From positions 1-60,616 of the forward strand of contig NZ_JACSPV010000005.1 of the NCBI RefSeq assembly GCF_014836955.1: a DNA stretch of 60,616 bases. Direction: 5' to 3'. Made by a program: the position numbers and the translations under genes. The stretch is from Bacillus norwichensis (lineage in GTDB: Bacteria; Bacillota; Bacilli; Bacillales; Bacillaceae_C). Every line of letters starts with the position of its first letter. Positions within the stretch are counted from its first letter, which is position 1. Under the pieces are notes generated by a model that was not told the DNA's origin, searched no databases, and saw only the letters and a program-made list of their open reading frames with translations. Shown piece after piece: positions 33,880 to 43,932 of the stretch.

Positions 33880-35421
33880 ATGCTTACCTTTTTAACTAGG
33901 ATTTTTTCAAATACATCAGCCGCAGCGGCTACAGATTCCTATACATACAATCAAGAGGGCTACTATATCCATCCAACAAATGGAAGGCCTGATCCAAAGG
34001 TTTCCGTAATCATGCCTGTTTACAACGCTGAAAAAACACTGCGAAAGACGATTGATTCCGTGATTGATCAAACAATTGGTTTTGAGGAGATTGAATTCAT
34101 CATCGTCGACGACAAATCGAAGGACGGTTCCCGCTCGATTATCTTGGATTATGCGGACGTATATCCAAATATCGTTCCTGTTTTTTTCAAAAACAACAAC
34201 GGCTCACCTGCGAAGCCGAGAAATGTGGGGATTGACCTTGCTAGAGGCAAATATACGATGTTCATTGATTCGGATGACTGGCTGAGCCCAAATGGAATTG
34301 AGGCTCTATATGACCTTCTTGAAAAAACCGGTGACCCCTACGCAATCGGACGAACAATAAAAGTGGAAAACAATAAACGCGTTGTGACCGGAGAATATAA
34401 CAGCTGCGAATACCGAGAGTCGATCAACCCCTGCTCCATTCCGCATATTTTTCAACACTTGGGGCCTACAGCCCGGATGATGCAGACACAGTTTTTAAGA
34501 GATTATAACTTCCGTTTCCCTCACATGAAATTCGCGGAAGACAAGCAGTTTTTCATTGATGTCCTGACGAATTGCCCAAGCATCTCAACAACAAAAGACA
34601 TTATTTACTACGTAAATCGGTTCAAAGATAATAAGAGCCTTGTGGGAACGACGAGCATTTTTGAAAAAACGGACACGAACCTGGCTGTCGTCAAACATGT
34701 TATCCAGAAGGAGTTGCCAGAGGAAATCGAGCGGATGGTGCTGAATAGGCTGTATGAATTTGATTGCATAACAAGGCTGTTTAATAGGCACCACTTTCTT
34801 CGATCTATTCGAAAAGATAAATATTATAAGAAGTTTGGAGAAGTGCTCGAGACAACCAAGGGACTACAGTACGATTTTACAGATAATTTCTTTGAGCCGT
34901 GGCATAGGGTGCTTGTCGATCTGTTCAAACAGGAACGCTATGACAGTATCGTTAAATTGATTGAATGGAGCTTGAAAGATACGACAAAAGAAATGGTGAT
35001 ACGGGAAGATGGCCTGCCTTACTACCGGCTGCCGCTTGCAGAACCACATCAATGGGCGAGGATCAACATGCTGGCGGTGTATAAAGAGCATGTGAAAGTG
35101 GAAAATCAGTTTGTTTTGCGGGTTAACATTTACGGAGACGACCTTGATAAAGTAAACTGCTTTGTCATCCGCCAGCGGGATAATGAATTGAAGGAATATA
35201 CCCTCCCCATCGAACGAATCGAAGAGAGACTGTTTGAAGTGGAAATTCCACTGGAATTACTTGCACAATTAAATGAAGCAAGTTACACCCTCTTCATTAG
35301 ATATCACGATTATAGGAAATTGCACATCAAGATGAACACAAGACGGATCTTCGCATACGGCGGGAAGAAAATTGATTTTTATACGACGATTGGGGATAAC
35401 TTTGGGGTGAATGTGAAGTAG
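33880..35421 (+). CDS. Family 2 glycosyltransferase, probable teichoic acid glycosyltransferase, copy 1, 513 aa
   Basis: N-terminal GT-A domain: KVSVIMPVYNAEKTLRKTI, FIIVDDKSKDGSRS, AKPRNVGIDLARG and MFIDSDDWL (DXD), then FAEDKQFFIDVL, which resembles the catalytic region of TarS/TarP-type GT2 enzymes. The C-terminal 200 residues form a beta-rich accessory domain. ATG 33880 follows ATGGAGGT; 40 upstream codons reach back into the divergent gene's leader and are not translated. It is divergent from the TagF-like gene and close to its second copy at 39745. Decoration of teichoic acid is inferred from context and resemblance. Confidence 0.85.
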   Translation: MLTFLTRIFSNTSAAAATDSYTYNQEGYYIHPTNGRPDPKVSVIMPVYNAEKTLRKTIDSVIDQTIGFEEIEFIIVDDKSKDGSRSIILDYADVYPNIVPVFFKNNNGSPAKPRNVGIDLARGKYTMFIDSDDWLSPNGIEALYDLLEKTGDPYAIGRTIKVENNKRVVTGEYNSCEYRESINPCSIPHIFQHLGPTARMMQTQFLRDYNFRFPHMKFAEDKQFFIDVLTNCPSISTTKDIIYYVNRFKDNKSLVGTTSIFEKTDTNLAVVKHVIQKELPEEIERMVLNRLYEFDCITRLFNRHHFLRSIRKDKYYKKFGEVLETTKGLQYDFTDNFFEPWHRVLVDLFKQERYDSIVKLIEWSLKDTTKEMVIREDGLPYYRLPLAEPHQWARINMLAVYKEHVKVENQFVLRVNIYGDDLDKVNCFVIRQRDNELKEYTLPIERIEERLFEVEIPLELLAQLNEASYTLFIRYHDYRKLHIKMNTRRIFAYGGKKIDFYTTIGDNFGVNVK

Positions 35422-35451
35422 GAATTTGCGGCATTATAATGAATATGGTGG

Positions 35452-35622
35452 TTCAACGAGGGGAAGAAGATCGACTTCGATCTTAGGAATTGGCGGAAAG
35501 TGATGATTAATGATCCGGAAAATTCGGCCTATGATCCAGCAATGTGCATTTATGAGCCAAAAAAGAAGAATTATGAGCTGCTAATCCAAAAATGCCTGCA
35601 TTGTGCAGGCATTTTCTTTTAA
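35452..35622 (+). pseudogene. Coding-like tail downstream of GT2 copy 1
   Basis: An open stretch in one frame reads FNEGKKIDFDLRNWRKVMIN then DPENSAYDPAMCIYEPKKKN, without start codon or ribosome site, ending inside the following terminator. It begins with GKKIDF, a string also found near the end of the preceding GT2 protein. It is likely a broken remnant of a lost gene. Family unknown. Confidence 0.35.
35588..35618. terminator. Bidirectional intrinsic terminator
   Basis: AAAATGCCTGCA pairs perfectly with TGCAGGCATTTT around TTG. It separates the converging GT2 copy 1 and tagH copy 2. Confidence 0.9.
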
Positions 35623-36440
35623 GCTTTTGCAAATAAGGCCTCTTGCTGCCTTTTTATCGCTTCCGCCTTGTACTTCTCTTTTTCTTTTCCGGACAGCTTT
35701 TTAAATTCATTCAGGAACTTCTCGTATTTTGGAAGAATTTCATTTACAGGACCAAAATCCTTCACCATTCCGTACTCCAGCCATAAAATTTTGTCGCAAA
35801 ATTTCTTCATTTGCCCAATCGAATGACTAACGAAGATCATGGTTTTTCCTTGCTGTTTGAATTCCTTCATTTTATCCAGACTTTTTTCGGCAAAAGCCTT
35901 GTCTCCGACTGATAGCGCCTCATCAATAATCAGTATATCAGGGTCCACGTTGACCGAAATGGCAAACCCCAGGCGCGACCTCATCCCGCTTGAATATGAC
36001 TTGACCGGCTGATCAATGAATTTGCCAAGCTCCGAGAATTCAATGATCTCTGGTTCAAGTTTTTTAATTTCCTCTTTTGAAAAGCCGAGCATTAATAGTT
36101 TCAATTCGATATTGTCCCTGCCTGATAAATCACCTTTAAGACCGGCAGCAACCGCTATTAATGATGCTTGTCCGTTCACTTGGACAGAGCCCGACGTTTC
36201 TGGAACGATGCCGGCAATGATATTGGATAACGTTGATTTTCCTGAACCGTTCATGCCGACAAATCCAATCACGTCGCCTTTTTCCGCTTCAAAGCTGACA
36301 TCGGCCAGAGCGAAAAAGTCTTCACCGTAGCTTTTTGGCAACAATAGATCTAAGATGCGCTCCTTCGTCCCATTATACAACTTATATTTTTTTGTAATGT
36401 TTTTTACAATAATGGCTTTTTCCATGCTGATCCCAACCAT
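35619..36440 (-). CDS. tagH: Teichoic acid ABC exporter ATPase TagH, copy 2, 273 aa
   Basis: Closely similar along its whole length to the ATPase at 30921: GMNGSGKSTLSNIIAG, SYSSGMRSRLGFAISV, DILIIDEALSVGDKAF, VSHSIGQMKKFCDK. An in-frame ATG at 36425 (MEKAIIVKN) matches the preferred start of copy 1. ATG 36440 directly abuts the tagG stop and could also serve by coupling. The third part differs most (tail AIKRQQEALFAKA). It pairs with the adjacent permease. Confidence 0.92.
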   Translation of the reverse strand: MVGISMEKAIIVKNITKKYKLYNGTKERILDLLLPKSYGEDFFALADVSFEAEKGDVIGFVGMNGSGKSTLSNIIAGIVPETSGSVQVNGQASLIAVAAGLKGDLSGRDNIELKLLMLGFSKEEIKKLEPEIIEFSELGKFIDQPVKSYSSGMRSRLGFAISVNVDPDILIIDEALSVGDKAFAEKSLDKMKEFKQQGKTMIFVSHSIGQMKKFCDKILWLEYGMVKDFGPVNEILPKYEKFLNEFKKLSGKEKEKYKAEAIKRQQEALFAKA

Positions 36441-37259
36441 CTATAAGTAATCAATGAAATGTCTTCTGAATTTCAAGTGGATCTTGGCACCGGATAAGAA
36501 CAAGATAATGACGAATCCCCAGAAATATAGGGAATATTGCCAGTGTTCAATAAAGTACCATCCTGTACCAAACAATGCAGATCGATATCCTTCAATTAAG
36601 TAATATAAAGGATTCAGCTTCATGATTGTCGGCAGAGGTTCGTCCAACATGGTTATTTGCCACAATACCGGCGATAGATACAGAAGCATTCTCAATGTCG
36701 CATTTAATAACATATGAACATCACGAATAATCGTTGATAAAGTCGATGTTATTAACGATATAGCAAAAATTAAGCAAAACGAGGCAAAAATAAAATAAAT
36801 AATTTGAATAAAATAGATGCTCACAAAAAAACCTGACAGCTGAAAAATAAGAAACGTGATTCCCAATAAAATCAAATGTGTATAAAATTGGGAAAAAATC
36901 ACGATATTAGGAATGACGCTCATCGGAAAGTTCATTCTGGATAACATGCGCAGCCTTGTATAAATAGACTTGGATCCTTGGATTGTAGATTGATAGAAGA
37001 AGGTCCACAACACAAACCCCCCAAGGAGCCAGTTGATGAAAGGGACTTCCATCCCCGGTACTACCTCTATATCGGCCCGTTGGCGGATACTTCCAAACAC
37101 AAACCAATAGATTAAAATTTGTATGACAGGGTTAATTACTTCCCATGCCATTCCCAGATAGTTATTTTTATTTTTACTCTTCAATTCATAAAGTGAAAGC
37201 CTTCTGATCAAATAAAAATGCTCTATTTGCTCTTTAATTACTGTAATAGCAGATTTCAT
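36441..37259 (-). CDS. tagG: Teichoic acid ABC exporter permease TagG, copy 2, 272 aa
   Basis: ABC-2 permease of the same length as copy 1, with the same landmarks: YELKSKNKNNYLGMAWEVIN, VPFINWLLGGFVLWTFFYQ, TRLRMLSRMNFPMSVIP, LNPLYYLIEGYRSALFGTG. The ribosome site AAAGGACA precedes ATG. The presence of two nearly colinear exporter pairs suggests a duplication rather than two unrelated systems. Confidence 0.92.
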   Translation of the reverse strand: MKSAITVIKEQIEHFYLIRRLSLYELKSKNKNNYLGMAWEVINPVIQILIYWFVFGSIRQRADIEVVPGMEVPFINWLLGGFVLWTFFYQSTIQGSKSIYTRLRMLSRMNFPMSVIPNIVIFSQFYTHLILLGITFLIFQLSGFFVSIYFIQIIYFIFASFCLIFAISLITSTLSTIIRDVHMLLNATLRMLLYLSPVLWQITMLDEPLPTIMKLNPLYYLIEGYRSALFGTGWYFIEHWQYSLYFWGFVIILFLSGAKIHLKFRRHFIDYL

Positions 37260-37422
37260 TCAGTATGTCCTTTCGAAAGCCTGGTTTTATCTGGATGCTT
37301 TTCTTAGATAAAATCATCAGTTTTTCAAGCCGATATCCTAGTAAATTATACAAGTAGGCAGAGAAAAAGACAATTAAAGATTAGAGGCAGCTGCTGACTA
37401 TGCAACAACCGCCTCTGGATCA

Positions 37423-39546
37423 TTAACTTTTAAAAACTTCCTTCACAACTCTCTCACTCGCGCGTCCATCCTCCAAATAGCAGAACTTATTATAAAACTC
37501 CTCGATATTCTCAGATGGAACGAACCCAAGCTCATCTATTTTTTTCACTTCCGCAATCAGCTCTTCTGTCGTTTTCACCAATGGCCCAGGTGCTTTTGCT
37601 TCGAAATCGAAATAAAACCCCCGAAGATTATCCCGGTAATCCTCTATGTCATAAACAAAGAAAATCATCGGCCTTTTTAAGTTGGCATAGTCAAAAAAGA
37701 CTGAGGAGTAATCGGTGATCATTACATCAGAGATCAAGTAAAGTTCTCTAATATCATCATGCGTAGATAAGTCAAATACAAAATCTTCATAACCTGTTAA
37801 GTCTAGGTTTTCTGCCACCAGATAATGAAGCCTTAATACAATTATATAATCGTTCCCAAATTCCTCTTTCAAGAGCTTAAAATCCAATTGCAAATCAAAC
37901 TTGTACTTACCTTTAGAATAAAATTGATTATCCCGCCAGGTTGGGGCGTACAATATAATCTTTTTGTCAGATGGGAGTTGGCACGATTCTTTTACTTTTC
38001 TGATTGCCATTTCATTATTACTATTAATTAAAAAATCATTCCTTGGGTAGCCTGATTCTATCATTGTTTTTTGAAAACCAAAAGCACGTTTAAAGATTTT
38101 AGTTGAATAAGCATTTGGGGAAACCAGATAATCCCACTTACTTGCTTCAAACAAAAAATTGGCTCTATACTTGTCAGTATTTGTTCCAGGCATGTGCACT
38201 TCTTCCATGTCCGCTGCAAGTCTTTTGAGCGGAGTACCGTGCCAAGTTTGGAGATAAATTGTTCCTTTCGGCTTAGGCAACCAAAGAGGTAGCCTAGCAT
38301 TCGTCACCCAATATTTGGCTCTAGCCATTATTAACAACCATTTTATAGAAAAGCGGCGAACCGATTTAATCCCATCCAACTTTTCGAAATATGAAACATG
38401 TCTTCGATCCGCGCTCCAATACATATCATAGCCCATATTCTTATCTTTTATATATTCATAGATCGCTCTTGGGCTATCACTATATTGTTTACCATGAAAA
38501 CTTTCAAAGATGATTAAATTCTTCTTAACAGGCAATTTCCCCAAGAGTTGAAAGGCACTCTTATATATTTTTTGTACAAACTTTCCTCTTCTGAATTTCA
38601 CCCACTTTCTCTTAGCTTCATTAATAATCTCTTCTTTGAATTTGTAATTTGATATTTGCAACGATAGAAACTTTGATTTCTTTGTCGGCTTTATCTGCAC
38701 CTTAAGTTTTCCATTTGTGGTACGTATCACTTTCTTTTGAACTTCAATATTGTTCTTTAGCCACCGTACCCTATTACTTCGTATATTCCCTACCTGTCCA
38801 TCCTTCTCATATGTCAATACAAGAAAAAATTTATAAAATAGTTTTCTTTCTATATTGGTATCTTTATTTATTTTTACAGCACCTTTAAACCCTGCCCTGG
38901 ACAATAGCTCATTACCACTATACTTTTCATAGAGATCTGGCCTATTTACTTCTTCAAGTGGAATAACATTTATCTCATCATCCAGACTATTCGTCAGTAC
39001 CATTTGAATTTTTTTAATTTCGTAACCTTTTTCATAAAAAATAGGGGGATAATTCAAGTGACCAGAAAAAACAATTTCGTCACCCTTATTAATTGCTTCT
39101 TCCACATTTGCGAATAGGCAGTAGTCATTACAATAAAAGGAAAGCCTCCTGTTTCTTGTTGTAAATGGATAAAACATTTTTCCCTGTTCAGGTAGTATAA
39201 TTGAATAAAACCGGAGATAGTCATTCTCGCTACGGACCCTTGTCTGTAATACATCCTCCTCATTTCTTCTATTAATGTACATATCCCAGATTTTTTTACT
39301 CATTTGCAGATCTAGATGCTTTTCGACCGGAAGAGTAAGAGTAAGAATTAAAAATTCTTCAGAGGCCTCTTCCTTAACTGCAGAAGATATTTCTATCTCC
39401 CTGACTCCATCTCGCTGTTTCAATGTAAAGAAATATTCATCCCAGTCCTCAATGTAGCTTTTTCTAATCGATAATTCGATGTCATATGAGTTATCATTCA
39501 AGCTTATATTTATCAATGTATTATTTCTTATTCTACCGTTAGACAT
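37423..39546 (-). CDS. TagF-like poly(glycerol phosphate) polymerase, 707 aa
   Basis: Two parts. Residues about 1-325 form a beta-rich region without recognised motif (DSYDIELSIRKSYIEDW..., similar in position to the TagF N-terminal region). Residues about 326-707 are the catalytic CDP-glycerol glycerophosphotransferase domain, close to the whole 388-aa paralogue: IFESFHGKQYSDSPRAIYEY, QTWHGTPLKRLA, YAPTWRDNQF, ITDYSSVFFDYANLKRPM. Its size is close to B. subtilis TagF (746 aa), so chain polymerisation is the likely role. It is transcribed leftward ahead of tagG/tagH copy 2, with a 163-bp gap to tagG. Confidence 0.88.
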   Translation of the reverse strand: MSNGRIRNNTLINISLNDNSYDIELSIRKSYIEDWDEYFFTLKQRDGVREIEISSAVKEEASEEFLILTLTLPVEKHLDLQMSKKIWDMYINRRNEEDVLQTRVRSENDYLRFYSIILPEQGKMFYPFTTRNRRLSFYCNDYCLFANVEEAINKGDEIVFSGHLNYPPIFYEKGYEIKKIQMVLTNSLDDEINVIPLEEVNRPDLYEKYSGNELLSRAGFKGAVKINKDTNIERKLFYKFFLVLTYEKDGQVGNIRSNRVRWLKNNIEVQKKVIRTTNGKLKVQIKPTKKSKFLSLQISNYKFKEEIINEAKRKWVKFRRGKFVQKIYKSAFQLLGKLPVKKNLIIFESFHGKQYSDSPRAIYEYIKDKNMGYDMYWSADRRHVSYFEKLDGIKSVRRFSIKWLLIMARAKYWVTNARLPLWLPKPKGTIYLQTWHGTPLKRLAADMEEVHMPGTNTDKYRANFLFEASKWDYLVSPNAYSTKIFKRAFGFQKTMIESGYPRNDFLINSNNEMAIRKVKESCQLPSDKKIILYAPTWRDNQFYSKGKYKFDLQLDFKLLKEEFGNDYIIVLRLHYLVAENLDLTGYEDFVFDLSTHDDIRELYLISDVMITDYSSVFFDYANLKRPMIFFVYDIEDYRDNLRGFYFDFEAKAPGPLVKTTEELIAEVKKIDELGFVPSENIEEFYNKFCYLEDGRASERVVKEVFKS

Positions 39547-39744
39547 TGTGAGATACGGCTCCTCTCAAAAAACCTACAGCCAAAATTATATACTAAATAG
39601 AGCATTGTAATCAATGAAGTGTGAGCATTTAAAAGTTTACCAGACCAATTTAACGGATATAATTAATTTAGAGATTACCTTGCATTCGGCGGAGGCAAAG
39701 CAGTATACTAAATTGACGATTGGTAATAGGGGGAAGTGAAAAAA

Positions 39745-41310
39745 ATGAGCTTTTTAGATTGGCTGTTTTCACATGCTGGTAAAGAAACAAGAACAACTAA
39801 AAAAGATCAGAACGAAATTTCAAATTATCAATTTAATTATAATAAAGAAGGATATTATATTCACTCTTTAAATCCAAATAGCAACTATAAAGTTACTGTC
39901 ATTATGCCAGTTTATAATGCTGAGGCAACAATGAAGAAAACCATCGATTCAGTCGTTAATCAAACGATTGGATTTGAGAATATTCAGTTGATCATTGTGG
40001 ATGATCAATCGACTGACAGTTCTCGCAATATTATTCTGGAGTACGCTGAGATGTATAAGAATATTGTTCCAGTTTTCCTAAAAAACAATACTGGATCGCC
40101 AGCCATTCCGAGAAATATAGGCATTGAATTGGCAGCTGGCAAATATATCACTTTCATTGATTCTGACGATTGGTTCAATAAAAGTGGCCTGGAGATCCTT
40201 TATGAAACTTTAGAAAGAACCGGAGATAATTATGCTATAGGGAAGACCATTCAAGTAACAGATACATCAATGAATATTGTCGGGGAATACAATAACTGTG
40301 AAACAAGAGATCACATCGATCCTTACAGCATTCCTCACTTATTTCAACATCTAGGCCCAACAGCACGAATGATGAAGACAAGTTTTATAAAAGAAAATAA
40401 ATTCAAATTCCCAAATATGAAATTTGCGGAAGATAAGCAATTCTTTATTGATGTTCTTACAAATTGCTCTTCAATTTCAACATCAAAAGAAGTTATTTAT
40501 TATGCAAACCGATTAAAAGATAACAAGAGCTTAACCACCACGACTTCTATTTTTGAAAAAACAGATACAAATATCAAAGTAATCAAATATGTGATTGAAA
40601 AGCAACTCCCGGAAAAAGTTGAAAAAATGGTTTTAAATAGACTATACGAGTTTGATTGCATAACACGATTGTTTAATAGAAATCACTTTTTAAAATCCAA
40701 CAATAAGGAAGAATACTTCAAAAAATTTTCCGAAGTTTTAAACACGACGAATGAATTACGTTATAACTTCACCCAAAATTTTTTTGAGCCGTGGCATAAA
40801 GTCCTAGTGGATTTATTTAGAGAAGGACGATTCGACGACATTGTCACTTTAATAGATTGGAGCCTTAAGGACCATACAAAAGAAACTATCATTAAAAATG
40901 GTTTGCCGTATTATCGGCTTCCATTCAATGATAAATATCAATTTGCAAGAATTAATATGCTTGCTTATCATACAACCTCACTGAAGGAAAAGGAGCATTT
41001 AGTACTACGTTTTAATATATACGGGGACGAAATTAATCAAATTAACTCCTTCGCTATTCGCCAAAGGGACAATGAATTAAACGAGATTGAATTACCCATA
41101 CGACACCTGCAAGACCATGCTTATGAAACAAAAATCCCGTATGGACAATTAGTGGAACTATCTTCATCAAGCTATGCAACGTTCATCAAATATGCTGTAT
41201 ATAAAAAGCTGTTCATCAAAATGGATGCAAGAAGGATCATAAATTATGATGATAAAAAAATTGATTTTTATACTACAGTAGGAGACAACTTTGCTATAAG
41301 TATTAAATGA
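39745..41310 (+). CDS. Family 2 glycosyltransferase, probable teichoic acid glycosyltransferase, copy 2, 521 aa
   Basis: Paralogue of the protein at 33880 with the same order of motifs: KVTVIMPVYNAEATMKKTID, LIIVDDQSTDSSRN, AIPRNIGIELAAGKY, TFIDSDDWF, FAEDKQFFIDVLTNC, RLYEFDCITRLFNR. The accessory C-terminus again ends in KKIDFYTTVGDNFAISIK. ATG 39745 follows AGGGGG; the GTG at 39736 is too close to it. It is divergent from the 707-aa polymerase gene, the same layout as copy 1. Differences are mostly substitutions, so the duplication is not recent. Confidence 0.85.
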   Translation: MSFLDWLFSHAGKETRTTKKDQNEISNYQFNYNKEGYYIHSLNPNSNYKVTVIMPVYNAEATMKKTIDSVVNQTIGFENIQLIIVDDQSTDSSRNIILEYAEMYKNIVPVFLKNNTGSPAIPRNIGIELAAGKYITFIDSDDWFNKSGLEILYETLERTGDNYAIGKTIQVTDTSMNIVGEYNNCETRDHIDPYSIPHLFQHLGPTARMMKTSFIKENKFKFPNMKFAEDKQFFIDVLTNCSSISTSKEVIYYANRLKDNKSLTTTTSIFEKTDTNIKVIKYVIEKQLPEKVEKMVLNRLYEFDCITRLFNRNHFLKSNNKEEYFKKFSEVLNTTNELRYNFTQNFFEPWHKVLVDLFREGRFDDIVTLIDWSLKDHTKETIIKNGLPYYRLPFNDKYQFARINMLAYHTTSLKEKEHLVLRFNIYGDEINQINSFAIRQRDNELNEIELPIRHLQDHAYETKIPYGQLVELSSSSYATFIKYAVYKKLFIKMDARRIINYDDKKIDFYTTVGDNFAISIK

Positions 41311-41345
41311 TGGTTACGAGTGCATCTTGGCCATTACATAAGTAA

Positions 41346-41392
41346 AGGCGCCTTGTTTCTTTTAAAAGAATCGTGGCGTCTCTACTTTTATT
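41346..41392 (+). terminator. Probable terminator after GT2 copy 2
   Basis: AGGCGCC (41346-41352) pairs with GGCGTCT (41375-41381), with a nested TTCTTTTAAAAGAA stem, followed by CTACTTTTATTT. Confidence 0.6.
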
Positions 41393-41399
41393 TAAATCT

Positions 41400-42460
41400 C
41401 GAAATATCAAACTCTAGATTAGAACTATTCGGAAACCAAGGAGCATTGCCCCAGTGGGAGTGCTGGAAGCTATCAAGGAAAATTATTGTTGGATGCCACC
41501 TGTGCACCCGCTGACATTACCTATCCTACTAATCTAAACCTATTGAACGAAGCACGTGAAAAATTAGAAAACATTATTGACGTGCTTCATGCACCGAATC
41601 AGGAGAAACAAAAGAAACCACACACCTATCGCCAAAAGGCACGTAAAGCTTATTTGGCGATCGCAAAGCAGCGACGTGTAAATAAGAAAAAGGTTCGAAA
41701 AACAGTGGGGCAACAACTTAGGTATGTGAAACGAAATCTTCAAATTATTGGTCGACTCAAAGATCAAAGTTCCTTGAATACCTTGAATAAACAGGAGTAC
41801 AAACAACTTCTCGTTATTTCTGAACTGTTTGGCCAACAACAGGAAATCTATACAAACCGTTCACACCGAGTAGACGATCGTATTGTAAATATCAGTCAGC
41901 CACATGTTCGTCCCATTGTACGTGGGCAGGCAAAAGCCAATGTAGAGTTTGGTTCAAAAGTTGCCATTAGTCTTGTGAACGGATACGCTTTAATAGAAAA
42001 ATGAGCTAGGATCCCTACAACGAAGCACTTACCTAACAAGAATCCATTGAAAATTATAAGAACGTTACGGATATTACCTCCAAGCTGTACTGGCCGATCA
42101 GATATACCGAAATCGTGAGAATCGGGATTACTGTAAGATGAAGGGTATCCGCCTAAGTGGGCCGCCACTTGGTCGTTCATCAAAGAAGGATCAAAGCGAA
42201 CAAAAAAGAATCGCACAAATGGATTCAGCAGAACGCAACGCAGTAGTAGGCAATTTTGGGGAAGGTAAGCGCCATCACCGGCTTGGCCTTATTCAAGCAC
42301 GCCTTCCAGAAACGAGCGAAGCGGTCATAGCGTTACAATTCCTAGTGATGAACCTGGAACGCCGGATCCGGCTTCTTTTTCGGCGTTTATCCAACGATAT
42401 TTTTTATTTGAAGGTGAAGATGAACCAGCACTTATTTAATTCGTTCAGCACTCCCTATTT
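41400..42460 (+). pseudogene. Decayed IS5/IS1182-like transposase gene
   Basis: Two frames together give a partial DDE transposase. The first (about 41400-42003) reads GKLLLDATCAPADITYPTNL, LNEAREKLENIID, RVDDRIVNISQPHVRPIVRG and VEFGSKVAISLVNGYALIEK, then TGA. After a gap and frame change, about 42058-42460 reads YGYYLQAVLADQIYRNRENR, KMKGIRLSGPPLGR and LGLIQARLPETSEAVIALQF. The N-terminal part and both inverted ends are not recognisable. The element is inactive. It lies between GT2 copy 2 and mnaA and may mark the edge of a rearrangement. Confidence 0.82.
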
Positions 42461-42466
42461 AGATTT

Positions 42467-43609
42467 TCAAATGAAAGGGGCTGGTCTATCCGAGGTTTCT
42501 TTAAAGTAATACCTAATAGCTTCTAAAATTCTTCTAGATGCTTCTCCATCACCATAAGGATTTGCAGCGTTAGCCATTTTTTCATAACAGTTTTTATTAG
42601 TTAATAGTTCCTTGGTTAATTGGTATATTTTTTCTTCTTCAACACCAGCTAATTTCAAGGTGCCTGCGTCGATTCCTTCAGGTCGTTCCGTTGTATCTCT
42701 AAGCACTAAAACCGGAACCCCTAGAGAAGGTGCTTCCTCTTGGACACCTCCAGAATCACTTAATATTAAATATGATCTACTTGCAAAATTATGGAAATCT
42801 ATGACATCTAATGGTTCTATTAAGTGAATTCTTGGGTTATTATCGAGAATTTCCTTTGCCAGCTCCCTAACGGTCGGATTAAGATGAACCGGGTACACTA
42901 CTTGAATGTCCAAAAATTCTTCGACCAGCCTCTTTATAGCACGAAATATATTCCTCATTGGTTCCCCAAGATTCTCTCGACGATGAGCGGTTAGAAGAAT
43001 AAGCCGATCAGAGCCTATCTTTTCTAAGACTTCATGATCATACTTATCTTTTACTGTTGTTTTAAGAGCATCTATTGCAGTATTTCCCGTGATAAATATA
43101 TTTGTTTTTTCTTTTCCTTCAATTATCAAGTTATTAGCCGCCTGCCGAGTAGGAGAGAAATGAAGATCAGCTATAACTCCGGTTAGTTGTCGGTTCATCT
43201 CCTCAGGATATGGAGAATATTTATTCCACGTTCTTAAGCCTGCTTCAACATGACCAACAGTGAGTTGGTTATAAAAGGCAGCTAGACTAGCCACAAAAGT
43301 AGTAGATGTATCGCCATGAACCAGAACAATATCCGGCTTAATTTCCTTCATCACACGATCGAGTCCTTCTAGAGCGGCCTTGGTCACATCTACCAGTGTT
43401 TGGCGATCTTTCATGATATTTAAATCAAAATCAGGTTGAATCTTAAATATTTTGAGTACCTGATCCAGCATTTGCCGATGTTGAGCTGTTACAGCAACAA
43501 TAGACTCAAAATGTTCGGATTGCTTTTGTAATTCAAGTACAAGCGGAGCCATTTTAATTGCTTCAGGTCTTGTCCCGAAAATTGTCATTACTTTTATTTT
43601 TTTAGGCAT
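42467..43609 (-). CDS. mnaA: UDP-N-acetylglucosamine 2-epimerase (non-hydrolysing), 380 aa
   Basis: Makes UDP-ManNAc, the substrate for the TagA step of the teichoic acid linkage unit. N-terminal KVMTIFGTRPEAIKMAPLV, then VHGDTSTTFVASLAAF, VEAGLRTWNKYSPYPEEMNR, LLTAHRRENLG and LSDSGGVQEEAPSLGVPVLVLRDTTERPE, all hallmark motifs. ATG 43609 is chosen for its AAAGGATG ribosome site and for matching the family N-terminus; the reading from 43687 adds 26 unrelated residues. It stands alone, between an IS relic and a divergent teichoic acid polymerase gene. Confidence 0.95.
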   Translation of the reverse strand: MPKKIKVMTIFGTRPEAIKMAPLVLELQKQSEHFESIVAVTAQHRQMLDQVLKIFKIQPDFDLNIMKDRQTLVDVTKAALEGLDRVMKEIKPDIVLVHGDTSTTFVASLAAFYNQLTVGHVEAGLRTWNKYSPYPEEMNRQLTGVIADLHFSPTRQAANNLIIEGKEKTNIFITGNTAIDALKTTVKDKYDHEVLEKIGSDRLILLTAHRRENLGEPMRNIFRAIKRLVEEFLDIQVVYPVHLNPTVRELAKEILDNNPRIHLIEPLDVIDFHNFASRSYLILSDSGGVQEEAPSLGVPVLVLRDTTERPEGIDAGTLKLAGVEEEKIYQLTKELLTNKNCYEKMANAANPYGDGEASRRILEAIRYYFKETSDRPAPFI

Positions 43610-43932
43610 ATTTTTATCATCCTTTACCTGTAACATTACTATCGATATCATATAACATGTTGATACTTTTTTCAAAATGATCAACAAATATCAGACCTAT
43701 TAACATTATTGAGATTTCCTATATGACACAAGTATAATATACAGATCATTTTGGATAAAATCAGTTGAAATTTACTTATTCCTTTGTTAATAGGTATAAA
43801 GAACTACTTCCGTTGTTTTTTTTATGTTCAACTTGTATACTTATCAAAGTAACTAACTTACAAACAATATTAATGACATATTTTCATAGAAGTTTTATGT
43901 TAACTTTGCTTTCTAGGAGATGAGGTGTCTAT

